DNA of 42,562 bases. Source: Terriglobia bacterium. GTDB lineage: Bacteria; Acidobacteriota; Terriglobia; Terriglobales; Acidobacteriaceae. The notes under the pieces were generated by a model that did no database searches, was not told the origin of the DNA, and saw only the letters and a list, made by a program, of their open reading frames with translations. Both the position numbers and the translations under genes were made by a program. Positions within the stretch are counted from its first letter, which is position 1. Every line of letters begins with the position of its first letter. Below are positions 9,001 to 15,797 of this stretch, in pieces. The stretch lies in contig JAIQFO010000041.1 in assembly GCA_020073215.1 (NCBI GenBank), forward strand, positions 1 through 42,562, in the 5' to 3' direction.

Positions 9001-9560
9001 AGGCACCCGGCGCTGTTGACGTCGGTGTAGCAGCCGTCGAGGTCGGCAATGAATATGCCGTCGGACGCTTGCTCGATGAGCCGAGTGATTTGGTCGTTGA
9101 CGGCTTGAAGCTTTTCGCCAGCCAAGGACGCTGCTGTCAATGCTTCGCTCGCTTGCTGCGTTGCTCTCCTCAGACGGCCATGGAACAGGCTGAACAGAAT
9201 GCCCATGACGACGAACACGGCCGCCGAGAGGACATAGCGAGGCTCCTCTTTGACAAGGGTGTGCTCCGGCGGAACAAAGGACCACCAAACCAGAAGCGTA
9301 GAGATAACAGTGGCCGCCACGCCAGCCCACAGGCCTCCAATCCAGGAACTGAGGAACACAGCGGGATAGAAGAGGAACCAGGCGAAAGGTTGAATGACAG
9401 GCCAAAATACGTGCTGCAGCACGACAGAAATGAACGGCGGGAGCATCGCGAGGATCGCACGCAAACCGCCTTTGCGGATGAAAGCTAACGCGGTACGGTG
9501 AGCTTTCGCCTCTGAGTGCGCCCCGCTCCGCCCCCGCGCAGCTCCAAGGTTTGGTTGCAT
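6015..9560 (-). CDS. Membrane PAS/GAF sensor fused to SpoIIE phosphatase and RsbW-like kinase
   Basis: About 1181 residues from ATG 9560 (a GTG 13 codons upstream is also possible). Order: short hydrophilic start; four-helix DUF4118/KdpD-like membrane region (about 35-130); PAS (about 165-275, ending in VRDITERQ); GAF (about 285-445); PAS (about 450-575); GAF (about 590-740); coiled coil (about 745-800); SpoIIE/PP2C phosphatase (about 810-1030) with metal-binding DGDFYIF, GDVMGKG and FSDGITEA; and a C-terminal HATPase_c domain with N-box DEAASNIMKHAY and GDPFDP and SGFGIHIL loops. It likely senses an intracellular or redox/light ligand and sets the phosphorylation state of the STAS protein encoded just downstream. 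Having opposing phosphatase and kinase on one chain is notable. The ligand and the final target are unknown. Confidence 0.88.
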   Translation of the reverse strand: MQPNLGAARGRSGAHSEAKAHRTALAFIRKGGLRAILAMLPPFISVVLQHVFWPVIQPFAWFLFYPAVFLSSWIGGLWAGVAATVISTLLVWWSFVPPEHTLVKEEPRYVLSAAVFVVMGILFSLFHGRLRRATQQASEALTAASLAGEKLQAVNDQITRLIEQASDGIFIADLDGCYTDVNSAGCLMLGYSREEIIGKLISDLIPPADVDRLRQAKEQLLRGEPQIAEWSLLCKDGTYLPVEVSAKILPDGRWQGFVRDITERQRAENEIRMLARLQAAVADLGLRALRTGSSGHVLDEAVALVAQTLDVEYCKVLELLPENQALLLRSGVGWKDGLVGHATVGAGTDSQAGYTLLSDQPVIVEDLRTERRFSGPPLLHEHGVISGMSVVIATSTGPYGVLGAHTARRRTFSRDEVHFLQAAANVLGLMIGRCRTEEALRESEANLNRAQEVAHIGSWHLDVVHNRLSWSNEVFRIFGMPIGTSLTYEAFLAAVHPDDREYVDKAWTSALRGSPYDIEHRILVDGESRWVRERAQVEFDAGRKAVGGIGTVQDNTQLKLAQERLLQINRANRALSKCNQALIRAVEESTLLQQVCDIVVQEAGYRLCWVGRAEHDDAKSVPPIAQAGWEAGYVAGLNITWADTKRGRGPTGTCIRTQETIIIKHMATDPRIAPWRAEALKRGYASSIAIPLLINSEVFGALTIYAAEPDAFSAEEVELLTELASDLAFGITTLHTRAERARAEEEIRSLNAELEQRVLARTAELQAANTQLENAREREFEIGGRIQQTLLLDQPPADVPGLRIAALTIPTQRIDGDFYIFIKHREGDLDVIVGDVMGKGIPAALLGAATKAHFLKALSHLMALSTTGKLPEPKDIVMLAHAEIVRQLIDLESFVTLCYARIDVGERRFDVVDCGHTGIVHLHGRTGLSQVLHGNNLPLGVREGEIYEQVSVSCEPGDLLLFFSDGITEARNCDGEPFGTERLEECVRTNGQLAPPALVEAIRKTVVAFSGAGGLDDDLTSVAIRIEEVEVPIARAEIEIQSDLRQLRRAREFVRSFCGNLPVPLLDEDSVDALELAVDEAASNIMKHAYHGRSDQWIDLEGEAFPSRVSIRLHHLGDPFDPATAPLPAFDGSRESGFGIHILSRSVDEVRYYRDERGKNCVVLVKLSKSHTRNESETRWK

Positions 9561-9660
9561 GTTCCCGTACCCGACCGTCGCGCCACATCCACCTGCCACA
9601 TGGTCTGGCGGATTCCCTCCACGCGATAACCAAATTTTGCGTGTTCTGAAGGAGGTTGGC

Positions 9661-9676
9661 TGTGATCAGAATCACT
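9661..9676. promoter_or_regulatory. CRP/FNR-like palindrome upstream of the sensor-STAS-glgP operon
   Basis: TGTGATCAGAATCACT fits the CRP consensus TGTGA-N6-TCACA at nine of ten positions. It is centred about 108 bp before ATG 9560 of the minus-strand operon, leaving room for a promoter. The core differs from the palindrome before glgX by two bases. It could also serve the plus-strand remnant starting near 9743. Confidence 0.5.
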
Positions 9677-9742
9677 CGTAGCGGTTTCAATCCGCGATCG
9701 CAAACCTGAATTCATTGCCATCCACAAAGGGGACTCCTTGAT

Positions 9743-10021
9743 GTGAATCGACCTAGAGGTCTCTTCACAAGAGAAGGCATCCGCCGCCAGTTGTGGGGCG
9801 ACGACACTTTTGTCGATTACGAACTTGGCATCGACTATTGCCTGAGCAGCATTCACTCTGCCCTGCACGACAAGCCGGGTGCTCCTCACTACGTCGAAAC
9901 TGCTCCTCGGCGCGGGTACCAGTTCATTGCACCGGTTGCGCGTGTTCGGGCTGCGCGGAGCCAATCCTGGCCGTCCTGCAGTTTGCTAATCACGACCCCG
10001 ACCCCGCAATCGACTACTTAG
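9743..10021 (+). pseudogene. Remnant of a winged-helix (OmpR/PhoB-type DNA-binding) regulator
   Basis: The frame encodes the second half of a Trans_reg_C domain: a TREGIRRQLWGDDTFVDY block followed by YVETAPRRGYQFIAPV, the typical recognition helix and wing. Such domains head large CadC-like proteins with WD40-like or TPR repeats in Acidobacteriota. The start of the domain and the whole C-terminal sensory part are missing; the frame ends after a short unrelated tail. It is best read as a decayed fragment. An expressed 92-residue DNA-binding peptide cannot be excluded. Confidence 0.65.
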
Positions 10022-10155
10022 TCACCCTCGCTGCTATCAACCGCAAAAGACGGGGCAAGTCGTGGCCGTTGCCGATAGCCGGCGATAGCCTTGGGTTGTG
10101 CTGGCAAATGCGGCACCGCATTGCTCGCCCCTGACACGCTTCCCGTTGTTCACGG

Positions 10156-10446
10156 ATCGCCAATGAGTTTCTTCTTGAATCGGAATTGGAAAGGTCACTC
10201 GTGGTGGAGCGGGTCAAAAGTGGAATGAGAAGAGCAAAGTTGGAGGGCAAAGTCATCGGGCGGGCGCGGCTCGATGTGGATCGTGAGCAGGTCGTCTTTG
10301 ACCGCCGCGCTCGTCTGTCTCTGACCAATGTTGCCAAGAAGCACGGCATCTCACGGACGAGCGTATGCCGCATCAACAAGCAATCGGCACTAACGGTCGC
10401 AAGCCTGCCGTGCTGCGGCGAGCAGCTTTCGGTCGGGGCGGAATGA
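10156..10446 (+). pseudogene. C-terminal remnant of a serine recombinase/resolvase
   Basis: The reading frame contains ELERSLVVERVKSGMRRAK followed by GKVIGRARLDVD and a helix-turn-helix (SLTNVAKKHGISRTSVCRI), which is the end of the E-helix region, the GR[PA]R linker and the DNA-binding domain of small serine recombinases. The catalytic N-terminus with its serine is absent, and no upstream start with a ribosome site is present. It is a relic of a resolvase or invertase, probably from a past mobile element. Confidence 0.65.
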
Positions 10447-10815
10447 CGGCAATTCTGGGTTTTCGCACCCGCCGCCAAACGAAAACAGGGCCATTGTCCT
10501 ATCTTTCAGCACTTTCGGGGGAGTTGGCATATCGAGGGAAAAGTTTCCCCAAAATTGGTTTTGAAAACTTGAACTCAATTTGCTGCCGCCCAACAAAGGC
10601 GAAAAGATCGGCTCTCTCACAGTTGCCATTGCTAGCGACAAGAGCATCACGATCAACCGAATCAATGATGTCACGACCGTCAGCACCCGCGACCCGTATC
10701 TGCGATAGTCTGGTCACAGACACGAGCACGACTGCTTTCCTCGCCCACGTAGGCCGTCTAACGGCGGGATTAGTACTTGGAAAAGGGCGGGGCGGCCGAC
10801 ACAGCCCCGCGCGGG
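10447..10815. other. Gene-poor stretch between two gene remnants
   Basis: No recognisable gene. A plus-strand open stretch at 10565-10708 reads like coding sequence (NLLPPNKGEKIGSLTVAI and onward to DPYLR then stop) but has no start codon, family match or ribosome site, so it may be another gene fragment. Confidence 0.3.
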
Positions 10816-11204
10816 CTAGAACGATTGTGAGAACCGGGTTTCCAGGAATTCGCCCAACTTCGCTGTGGCCTTGAACTGCGGAATCGGGTCCAGTTCCTTG
10901 AATGCGGAAGTAAACGCGTTCGACAGATTCCAGATCGTTCGCGGCCAGAATTCCTCGTGTTTCGGTTCGAAGTATAAGTCATGCACACTGCGAGCGAGGT
11001 GCTTGGGCGCTTCGAGTCTGCCTTCGACAAACGCCTCGTAGATGGCCACCTTGGCAGTGACGTCCGTGAGTTCACTTCTCTGCCAGGCCTCCACCTGTTT
11101 GCGCATCGGCTCGAAGTTCCGCTGCATGCGATCCATGCCGACGGAAATACAGTCGACGAGAGAGAACGACTTTGAGTGTTTCGCGAGCACGGGAGTAAAC
11201 ACAC
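10816..11204 (-). pseudogene. Dispersed gene-fragment repeat, copy A (DUF932-like C-terminal region)
   Basis: Minus-strand frame for the last about 125 residues of a conserved protein: VLAKHSKSFSLVDCISVG, then RLEAPKHLARSVHDLYFEP, then LSNAFTSAFKELDPIPQFKA, ending QSF and stop. The same segment recurs at 20136-20526 and 22988-23374 in the same orientation. I think it resembles the C-terminal part of DUF932-type, phage/plasmid-associated proteins, but this is from memory. It is open in this copy, and the frame continues 5' into unrelated sequence to 11436, so it might still be translated; the N-terminal domain is absent. Copies A and C both keep the stop codon, and similarity of all three fades at the same upstream point. 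Confidence 0.6.
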
Positions 11205-11337
11205 GAAAGATCCGCGACCTGGCCACACAGAATTCGAGGCCTAACCAGGCAGAACTCGATTCCGTCCCCGGGTTGAACCCGCCCGGCCCGGGGTCTAGAA
11301 TCCTTCCCATCGACCTTTTGGCCGTGGGGAGGCAAGT

Positions 11338-11499
11338 ATGCCTCAGCACGAGTTTATCTGCCACGCCTGCAACCGGCCCTTCTCCAAGACGCTTACTCCC
11401 ACCGAATGCAAGGAAGGCTATGTTGTCTGCCCACACTGCGGCAGCGATGAAGTGGAGCAGAGATGGGCCTTCACCGTTACGGCCACAAGGAACGCTTGA
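11338..11499 (+). CDS. Small zinc-ribbon protein (53 residues)
   Basis: A short frame of 53 codons behind a strong GGGGAGG ribosome site 5 bp before ATG. It has two CxxC pairs, C8-H-A-C11 and C31-P-H-C34, arranged as a single zinc ribbon, as in small FmdB-like or rubredoxin-like proteins. It ends in a basic tail (TATRNA). It is the first gene of a co-directional run leading to the YbaK-like gene. Function unknown; small zinc ribbons of this type are often nucleic-acid or protein adaptors. Confidence 0.7.
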   Translation: MPQHEFICHACNRPFSKTLTPTECKEGYVVCPHCGSDEVEQRWAFTVTATRNA

Positions 11500-11645
11500 G
11501 CAGAAGCGGGTCTTATGGGGCTGTTGCCGAGCAAGGGAGTAGGACGAGATCGACGTGGGTCAAGACGACCGGGCATTTCATGCCACAGGGCTGCTCGAGA
11601 GCCAGACGCTGCGCCCCCCCAACGGCTCGCAGCACGGAGGTTGCT

Positions 11646-12143
11646 ATGCCAACAAAGAAGCTAAGAGAATTTCTCGATGGTCAGGGCATTAAGTATGTGA
11701 CTGTCCCTCACCCGGTCGCATACACCGCCCAGGAAACCGCAGCACTAACGCACGTACTAAGCCAAGAGTTGGCGAAGACGGTGATTGTGAAGGTCGATGG
11801 CGTGTTGGCCATGGCTGTTCTTCCCGCTTCGTACGAGGTCGACCTTTCTCTGTTGCGAGCAGCAACCGGAGCAAGAACCATTAGTCTCGCCAAGGAGAAA
11901 GAATTCAAAGACCAGTTCCCGGAGTGTGAAATCGGAGCCATGCCGCCCTTTGGAAATCTGTACGGGATGGCTGTTTTTGTGGACGAAAGCTTAGCCAAGG
12001 ACAGAGAGGTAGCGTTCAACGCTGGCTCGCACAACGAGTTGGTCCGACTTTCCTACGACGACTTCGAACGGTTGGTCAAGCCGACGGTCCTGAAGTTTTC
12101 GGGTCTACGAGATATGGAGTCGCGCGGAGCATGGCACCTTTGA
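11646..12143 (+). CDS. YbaK/ProX-type aminoacyl-tRNA deacylase domain protein
   Basis: A 165-residue single-domain protein of the YbaK/EbsC/prolyl-tRNA-editing fold, which removes wrongly attached amino acids from tRNA in the cytoplasm. Seen features: N-terminal MPTKKLREFLDGQGIKYV, the ELAKTVIVKVDG strand with the conserved lysine, GAMPPFGNLYG, and FNAGSHNELVRLSY near the end. ATG 11646 has GGAGG 5 bp upstream and gives the usual family length; an upstream in-frame start at 11463 overlaps the zinc-ribbon gene and lacks similarity. Substrate tRNA cannot be told from sequence. Confidence 0.85.
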   Translation: MPTKKLREFLDGQGIKYVTVPHPVAYTAQETAALTHVLSQELAKTVIVKVDGVLAMAVLPASYEVDLSLLRAATGARTISLAKEKEFKDQFPECEIGAMPPFGNLYGMAVFVDESLAKDREVAFNAGSHNELVRLSYDDFERLVKPTVLKFSGLRDMESRGAWHL

Positions 12144-12301
12144 AAGCGGCTTTTTGAACTTGCTATGCCGGGCAGAACGAGGCGCAGACAACGCACTTTC
12201 AAGGTCACCAACGGCAAGATACCGGAAGATGATTTTTTCTCAGGAGGCCAGCGACCAGGGCAGACGGCACGCAGTCGTGACCCATCATCGAGGAGACGGA
12301 G

Positions 12302-12652
12302 ATGCGCTTTGATAATTTCTCCTTTGGCTGCCTCCGGATCGACGGCAGCACGTACGAGCACGATGTGGTCATCGACCGCGGGGAGATCCGAAAGCGCAGG
12401 AAAGCGCCGTCCAAGCAATTCCGCGAAGATTTCGGACACACACCGCTGTCCATGGACGAGGACATACCGTGGAAATGCGCCTGGCTGGTCGTCGGCACCG
12501 GAGCGTATGGAAGGCTGCCGGTGATGAAAGAAGTGAAGCGCGAGGCGGAACGTCGCAAAGTCGAATTGCTGATTCTGCCGACGCGCGAAGCTATAGAGGT
12601 ACTAAAGAAAGCCCCCGAAGACACGAATGCGATCCTACACGTGACGTGTTGA
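12302..12652 (+). CDS. Mth938-like domain protein (DUF498)
   Basis: A 116-residue protein matching the Mth938/NDUFAF3-like fold: an initial FDNFSFGCLRIDG strand pair, DVVIDRGEIRKR, then WLVVGTGAYGRLPV and LILPTREAIEVL, ending in a short ILHVTC strand. The GTG-x-G loop is typical. Biochemical role is not established in bacteria. A GGAG-rich sequence precedes the ATG. The same-strand neighbours are a YbaK-like gene and a short unknown gene. Confidence 0.8.
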   Translation: MRFDNFSFGCLRIDGSTYEHDVVIDRGEIRKRRKAPSKQFREDFGHTPLSMDEDIPWKCAWLVVGTGAYGRLPVMKEVKREAERRKVELLILPTREAIEVLKKAPEDTNAILHVTC

Positions 12653-12726
12653 GTGAGAAAGTCGAACAGGCCGTCAAGGGTAAGTCCGCTTTGTTCGCAA
12701 AATGCTTCCGACAGACATGAAAAGGA

Positions 12727-12951
12727 ATGGAACTCGAAGTAAATTGCTATTCCGGACGGAAGGCAGACGAGAGGCCTGTCCGTTTTCGACTCGACAAACG
12801 TGACTACACGGTCGAGGAAGTCCTGGACCAGTGGTATGGCCCGGACGATGCGTTTTATAAGGTCCGCGCCCAGGATGGCAACGTGTATGTCTTGCGGCAG
12901 CAAACGTCGGATGGATCTTGGCATTTGGTGGCATTCCGGCAATCGACATAG
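12727..12951 (+). CDS. Conserved hypothetical protein (74 residues)
   Basis: A small acidic/basic mixed protein with no membrane segment. It contains the block YTVEEVLDQWYGPDDAFYKV and then DGNVYVLRQQ, which looks like a small beta-rich domain seen in many soil bacteria in my recollection, without known function. AAAAGGA lies just before the ATG. It sits 75 bp after the Mth938-like gene and 22 bp before the DUF2784 gene, on the same strand. Confidence 0.65.
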   Translation: MELEVNCYSGRKADERPVRFRLDKRDYTVEEVLDQWYGPDDAFYKVRAQDGNVYVLRQQTSDGSWHLVAFRQST

Positions 12952-12972
12952 CGGCGGAGAACGGAGAAATGT

Positions 12973-13344
12973 TTGGATCTCTATTCCATAGCAGCCGCGG
13001 GAGTTCTGGTTCTGCACCTCCTGTTCATCCTTTGGGTCGCGTTCGGAGCTCTTTTCACCCGCCGTCGACCGCTGCTGCGCTGGTTTCACATCACCTCATT
13101 GATCTATGGCAGCTTGCTCGAAATCCTTGAGTGGCCTTGCCCGCTGACCCCAATGGAAAATTGGCTCCGCGGCCGCGCCCGGATCCCAACGTATCAGGGT
13201 GGGTTTCTGCTCCACTACTTAGACGCGCTCGTCTATCCAGATGTACCTCAATCGTTACTGGTGCTCTGCGCTGTTGCCGTTTGTCTGTTCAATCTCGGCC
13301 TCTACGCAGTGCGCTTCCGGCGCCGACGCGTTGCGGGTTGGTAA
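12973..13344 (+). CDS. DUF2784 integral membrane protein
   Basis: A 123-residue membrane protein with three to four hydrophobic helices: AAAGVLVLHLLFILWVAFGA, a second segment near WFHITSLIYGSLLEIL, and a C-terminal VLCAVAVCLFNLGLYA. The GWPCPLT-type motif (EWPCPLTPMENWLR) is diagnostic for DUF2784. The start is TTG at 12973, with GGAG 6 bp upstream; the overlapping ATG at 12969 is in another frame. Function unknown. Confidence 0.85.
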   Translation: MDLYSIAAAGVLVLHLLFILWVAFGALFTRRRPLLRWFHITSLIYGSLLEILEWPCPLTPMENWLRGRARIPTYQGGFLLHYLDALVYPDVPQSLLVLCAVAVCLFNLGLYAVRFRRRRVAGW

Positions 13345-13350
13345 TCGTGA

Positions 13351-13569
13351 CAGAAGGCGAACTCCCGCCAAGAATTACGAACAGGACTCGCCATTCTCTT
13401 GGAGCTGAAAGAGGAGAACCGTTTGCTGGCGGAAGCCAAGCGGCGGCAAGACGAACTGGTTTTTGAATTACGCCTTCAGCGAGAAGCGAGCCCCAATCCT
13501 CACCTCGTGGCAACGAACCATACCCAACAAACCGCTAAGGCAGAATCTTTTTGTCCGCGTATTTCATAG
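13351..13569 (+). CDS. Possible small coiled-coil protein or fragment
   Basis: A 72-codon open stretch immediately after the DUF2784 gene, ending with TAG at 13567. It encodes a strongly charged heptad-like helix (LELKEENRLLAEAKRRQDE) followed by a polar tail. The only usable start is TTG at 13399, with no clear ribosome site. Amino-acid composition suggests real coding rather than a shadow, but it may be the 3' remnant of a longer gene. Confidence 0.3.
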   Translation, partial: QKANSRQELRTGLAILLELKEENRLLAEAKRRQDELVFELRLQREASPNPHLVATNHTQQTAKAESFCPRIS

Positions 13570-13625
13570 CGACATCTCCTCAGCTTCCGCAGCAACGCTA
13601 GAATGGTCAGTGGGGAAAAACAGCC

Positions 13626-14160
13626 ATGGCAATTTACCTCGTGCAGCATGGAGCGGCCAGGGCGGAGGCAGAAGATCCCCAGCGAAGCTTGACCGGCGAG
13701 GGAAGGCGAACGGTTGAGCGCATAGGCGAGCATCTCGCCAAGTGTGGCGTCGCTCTCGATCGTATCGAACACAGTGATAAATTGCGGGCGCGGCAGACTG
13801 CCGAGATTCTGGCGGTGAAACTCCATCCCGCACACGGGACCGTGCAGGGCTTGCTGGGTACCGCAGCTTGGACGAGCAGGAACGCGCTGGTCAGTCACGA
13901 CAATGTCGCTGACACAGACCAATGGCACCAGTACTGTTCATAAGGCAACGACTCGCATGCGCCTTAATCAGGAAACCGGGACCGTCATGCTTGTGGGACA
14001 TTTGCCGCACCTGAGCCGGCTCGTCTCGCGCCTGTTTGCACTTCAAGCAGACCACATGCTCGTGCGGTTTCAGATGGGCGGCGTCGTGAAACTCGAACGG
14101 GACGTCGCTGGCCACTGGGTGCGTTGTTGGATGTTCACCCCCGAACTGCTGTCCTGCTGA
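13626..14160 (+). pseudogene. sixA: SixA-like phosphohistidine phosphatase, frameshifted
   Basis: SixA-type histidine phosphatases remove phosphate from phosphohistidine proteins. The 5' frame has MAIYLVQHGAA with the catalytic His8, SLTGEGRR, and the KLRARQTAEIL block. The 3' half (TVMLVGHLPHLSRLVSRL with the second catalytic His, FQMGGVVKLERD, MFTPELL) is intact but in a different frame, and the two overlap at about 13903-13943. A net indel between about 13840 and 13980 therefore splits the gene. All catalytic blocks remain, so a sequencing or assembly indel is an alternative to true decay. Confidence 0.75.
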
Positions 14161-14224
14161 AAGTGCTAAGGCATTCGGGTCCGAAGCTCGGTCTGCATGC
14201 AAAGGTTCATCGCCGGAGTCACTT

Positions 14225-14940
14225 CTATAGACTCGACAGGTCAACACCCGTTGCGCCCGCCACGTCCGTCCCGCTCCACGGGTAGTAGATCTGAAATCCC
14301 GCCCAGTGGCTCTCGGGGGCGGAGTTAAGCACCCCGCGAAGCTTCAACACGCCGGGGAATTTGTCTCCGGAAAAATCGTGCGCGCCGAATTCCCAGCTGC
14401 CGGCGTGTATTCGGAAGCCCTCTCGAAGAACCAGTCGCCCCAGCTCCCGCTCCATTGGCCCCTTTGGAGTAAGTCTTTTGACCAGTCCGTGCCAGTCCTA
14501 ATCTGGCCGCAGTTCGCAGTCGCGGTATTCGCGTGGGGCCTTGATATACCCGCGTTCGACCTGCATGCCGCACTTGAACAGCTGCTCCTCCGTGTCAACC
14601 ATGATGAAGAACTTCGAGCAGCCGAAGCTGACGTGCCCGGATTCCGGTTTGGCTGCGCGGTTCGCTCGGGCAAGTACCCGATCCACTGCCAATACATGCC
14701 GCGGCCCCACCGTTCCGTAACGAAACGGTTCGCCGAATTCCGCTTTGAGCGCCAGCTTCAGAAGTCGAGTAATGCGCTCACGCTCCTCCAGTTTCCCGAC
14801 CCGAATGCCGCGCTCGAAATCGAGGAACTCCGTTCGAAATCCAATGGCGGTCGGAGGTACCGCTGTGCTCGCACATGCGGATGTACGCATCTATCAGAAC
14901 GGCCTCCTCGCCTTTTCCGTATTGTAGCGGGCACCCGCCT
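14225..14940 (-). pseudogene. Unknown conserved protein, broken by a TAG codon and a frameshift
   Basis: The minus strand encodes a continuous-looking protein: YGKGEEAVLIDAYIRMCEHS, then in the next frame FLDFERGIRVGKLEERERI, ESGHVSFGCSKFFIMVDTEE, CGMQVERGYI, CELRPD, then a TAG in frame at 14498, then DWHGLVKRLTPKGPMERELG and on to WAGFQIYYPW. After the TAG the same frame is open to 14225, so one base change truncates it. A second lesion near 14850 separates the N-terminus. I do not recognise the family. It follows the SagB-type gene on the same strand. Confidence 0.55.
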
Positions 14941-14965
14941 CCTCGGCGGGCTACCGGGTCGAGCT

Positions 14966-15673
14966 CTATCTTGGATGGCCAATGGGAATCAGATAGAGCG
15001 GCTGGTGTTCGCGGGGCAGGGAGAGAGCCTTTTGCACCTGGTCATCATGGAAAGCGCCGACGGGTACTCCTCCGAGGCCCAGCGTGACGGCTTGTAGCAG
15101 CATGTTCTGAGCCGCGTGGCCCGCTTCCAGATGTACGTACCGCGGACTGCGCTCGCGGCCGTACTTGAGTTCGGTCCGTTCATATACCGCAGTGATAACG
15201 AAGACTGCGGGCGCCTCTCGAACACAATCCTGCTCCAAAGAGGCGCGATAGAGCGCAGGCCTGAGGTCGCCTTCAGAATGCAGGTCGAGCCTGTGCTCGC
15301 GGGGATCGTAATGATAGAAGCCCCTGGCGGTCGCCACGTAGAGCTCAAGCGGATACAGCGCACCTGCCGAGGGTGCCGTGCGCAATCCGTCCGGGTGCGT
15401 GATTCCCTGTGCGGCCCATAACAATTGCGACACCTCCGGCTCCGACAGCGCTAGGGCAGCGAACTCACGCAGAGAGCGACGCCGGGCCAGCGCCTGTTCC
15501 AGCGTTATTCGGCCGGTGCGGTCTGGTGGCGGCAAAGTGATTCGGGCTTTGGCTCTTTCTTGCACTGGCGAGGTTTTCACTTCCCCTCCTTGCTGTGCGC
15601 TCTGGCAAGACCCCACACCTGTAACCGTCGCGAATAGCAGCAACCCCACGCAAATGCCCGCGGACATGTTCAT
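14966..15673 (-). CDS. SagB/ThcOx-type nitroreductase-family lipoprotein
   Basis: A 235-residue flavin-dependent oxidoreductase of the nitroreductase fold. It shows RRSLREFA near the start of the domain (FMN phosphate contact), LLWAAQGITH, RTAPSAGALYPLELYV, YHYDPREHRL and the C-terminal LGLGGVPVGAF. The start ATG 15673 has AGGAGG upstream and gives an export signal (ICVGLLLFATVTGVGSC) ending in a lipobox-like VGSC, so the protein is probably an outer-membrane- or periplasm-facing lipoprotein. SagB-type enzymes dehydrogenate azolines in peptides, but no cyclodehydratase partner is present here, so the substrate is unknown. Confidence 0.8.
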   Translation of the reverse strand: MNMSAGICVGLLLFATVTGVGSCQSAQQGGEVKTSPVQERAKARITLPPPDRTGRITLEQALARRRSLREFAALALSEPEVSQLLWAAQGITHPDGLRTAPSAGALYPLELYVATARGFYHYDPREHRLDLHSEGDLRPALYRASLEQDCVREAPAVFVITAVYERTELKYGRERSPRYVHLEAGHAAQNMLLQAVTLGLGGVPVGAFHDDQVQKALSLPREHQPLYLIPIGHPR

Positions 15674-15797
15674 TGCCCTCCTTGCTGACGACGGCTTTCC
15701 TTCTTCCTTAATTCTGATCCCGCATTCTGCGTCTTTCAACAAGAACGCGAAACGCGCGTGTCCAAACATTCCAAAATAGGACGCCTAACTCGGCTGT

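Noticed and set aside
12165..12524. 119-codon plus-strand frame overlapping the Mth938-like gene
   Set aside because: Basic, low-complexity product without family features, out of frame with a well-supported gene.
12205..13089. 294-codon minus-strand frame
   Set aside because: It lies antisense to the Mth938-like gene, the 74-residue gene and part of the DUF2784 gene, all of which have better evidence.
14966..15769. Longer SagB-type start at 15769
   Set aside because: Would put 32 charged residues before the signal peptide; ATG 15673 has AGGAGG and gives a lipoprotein leader.
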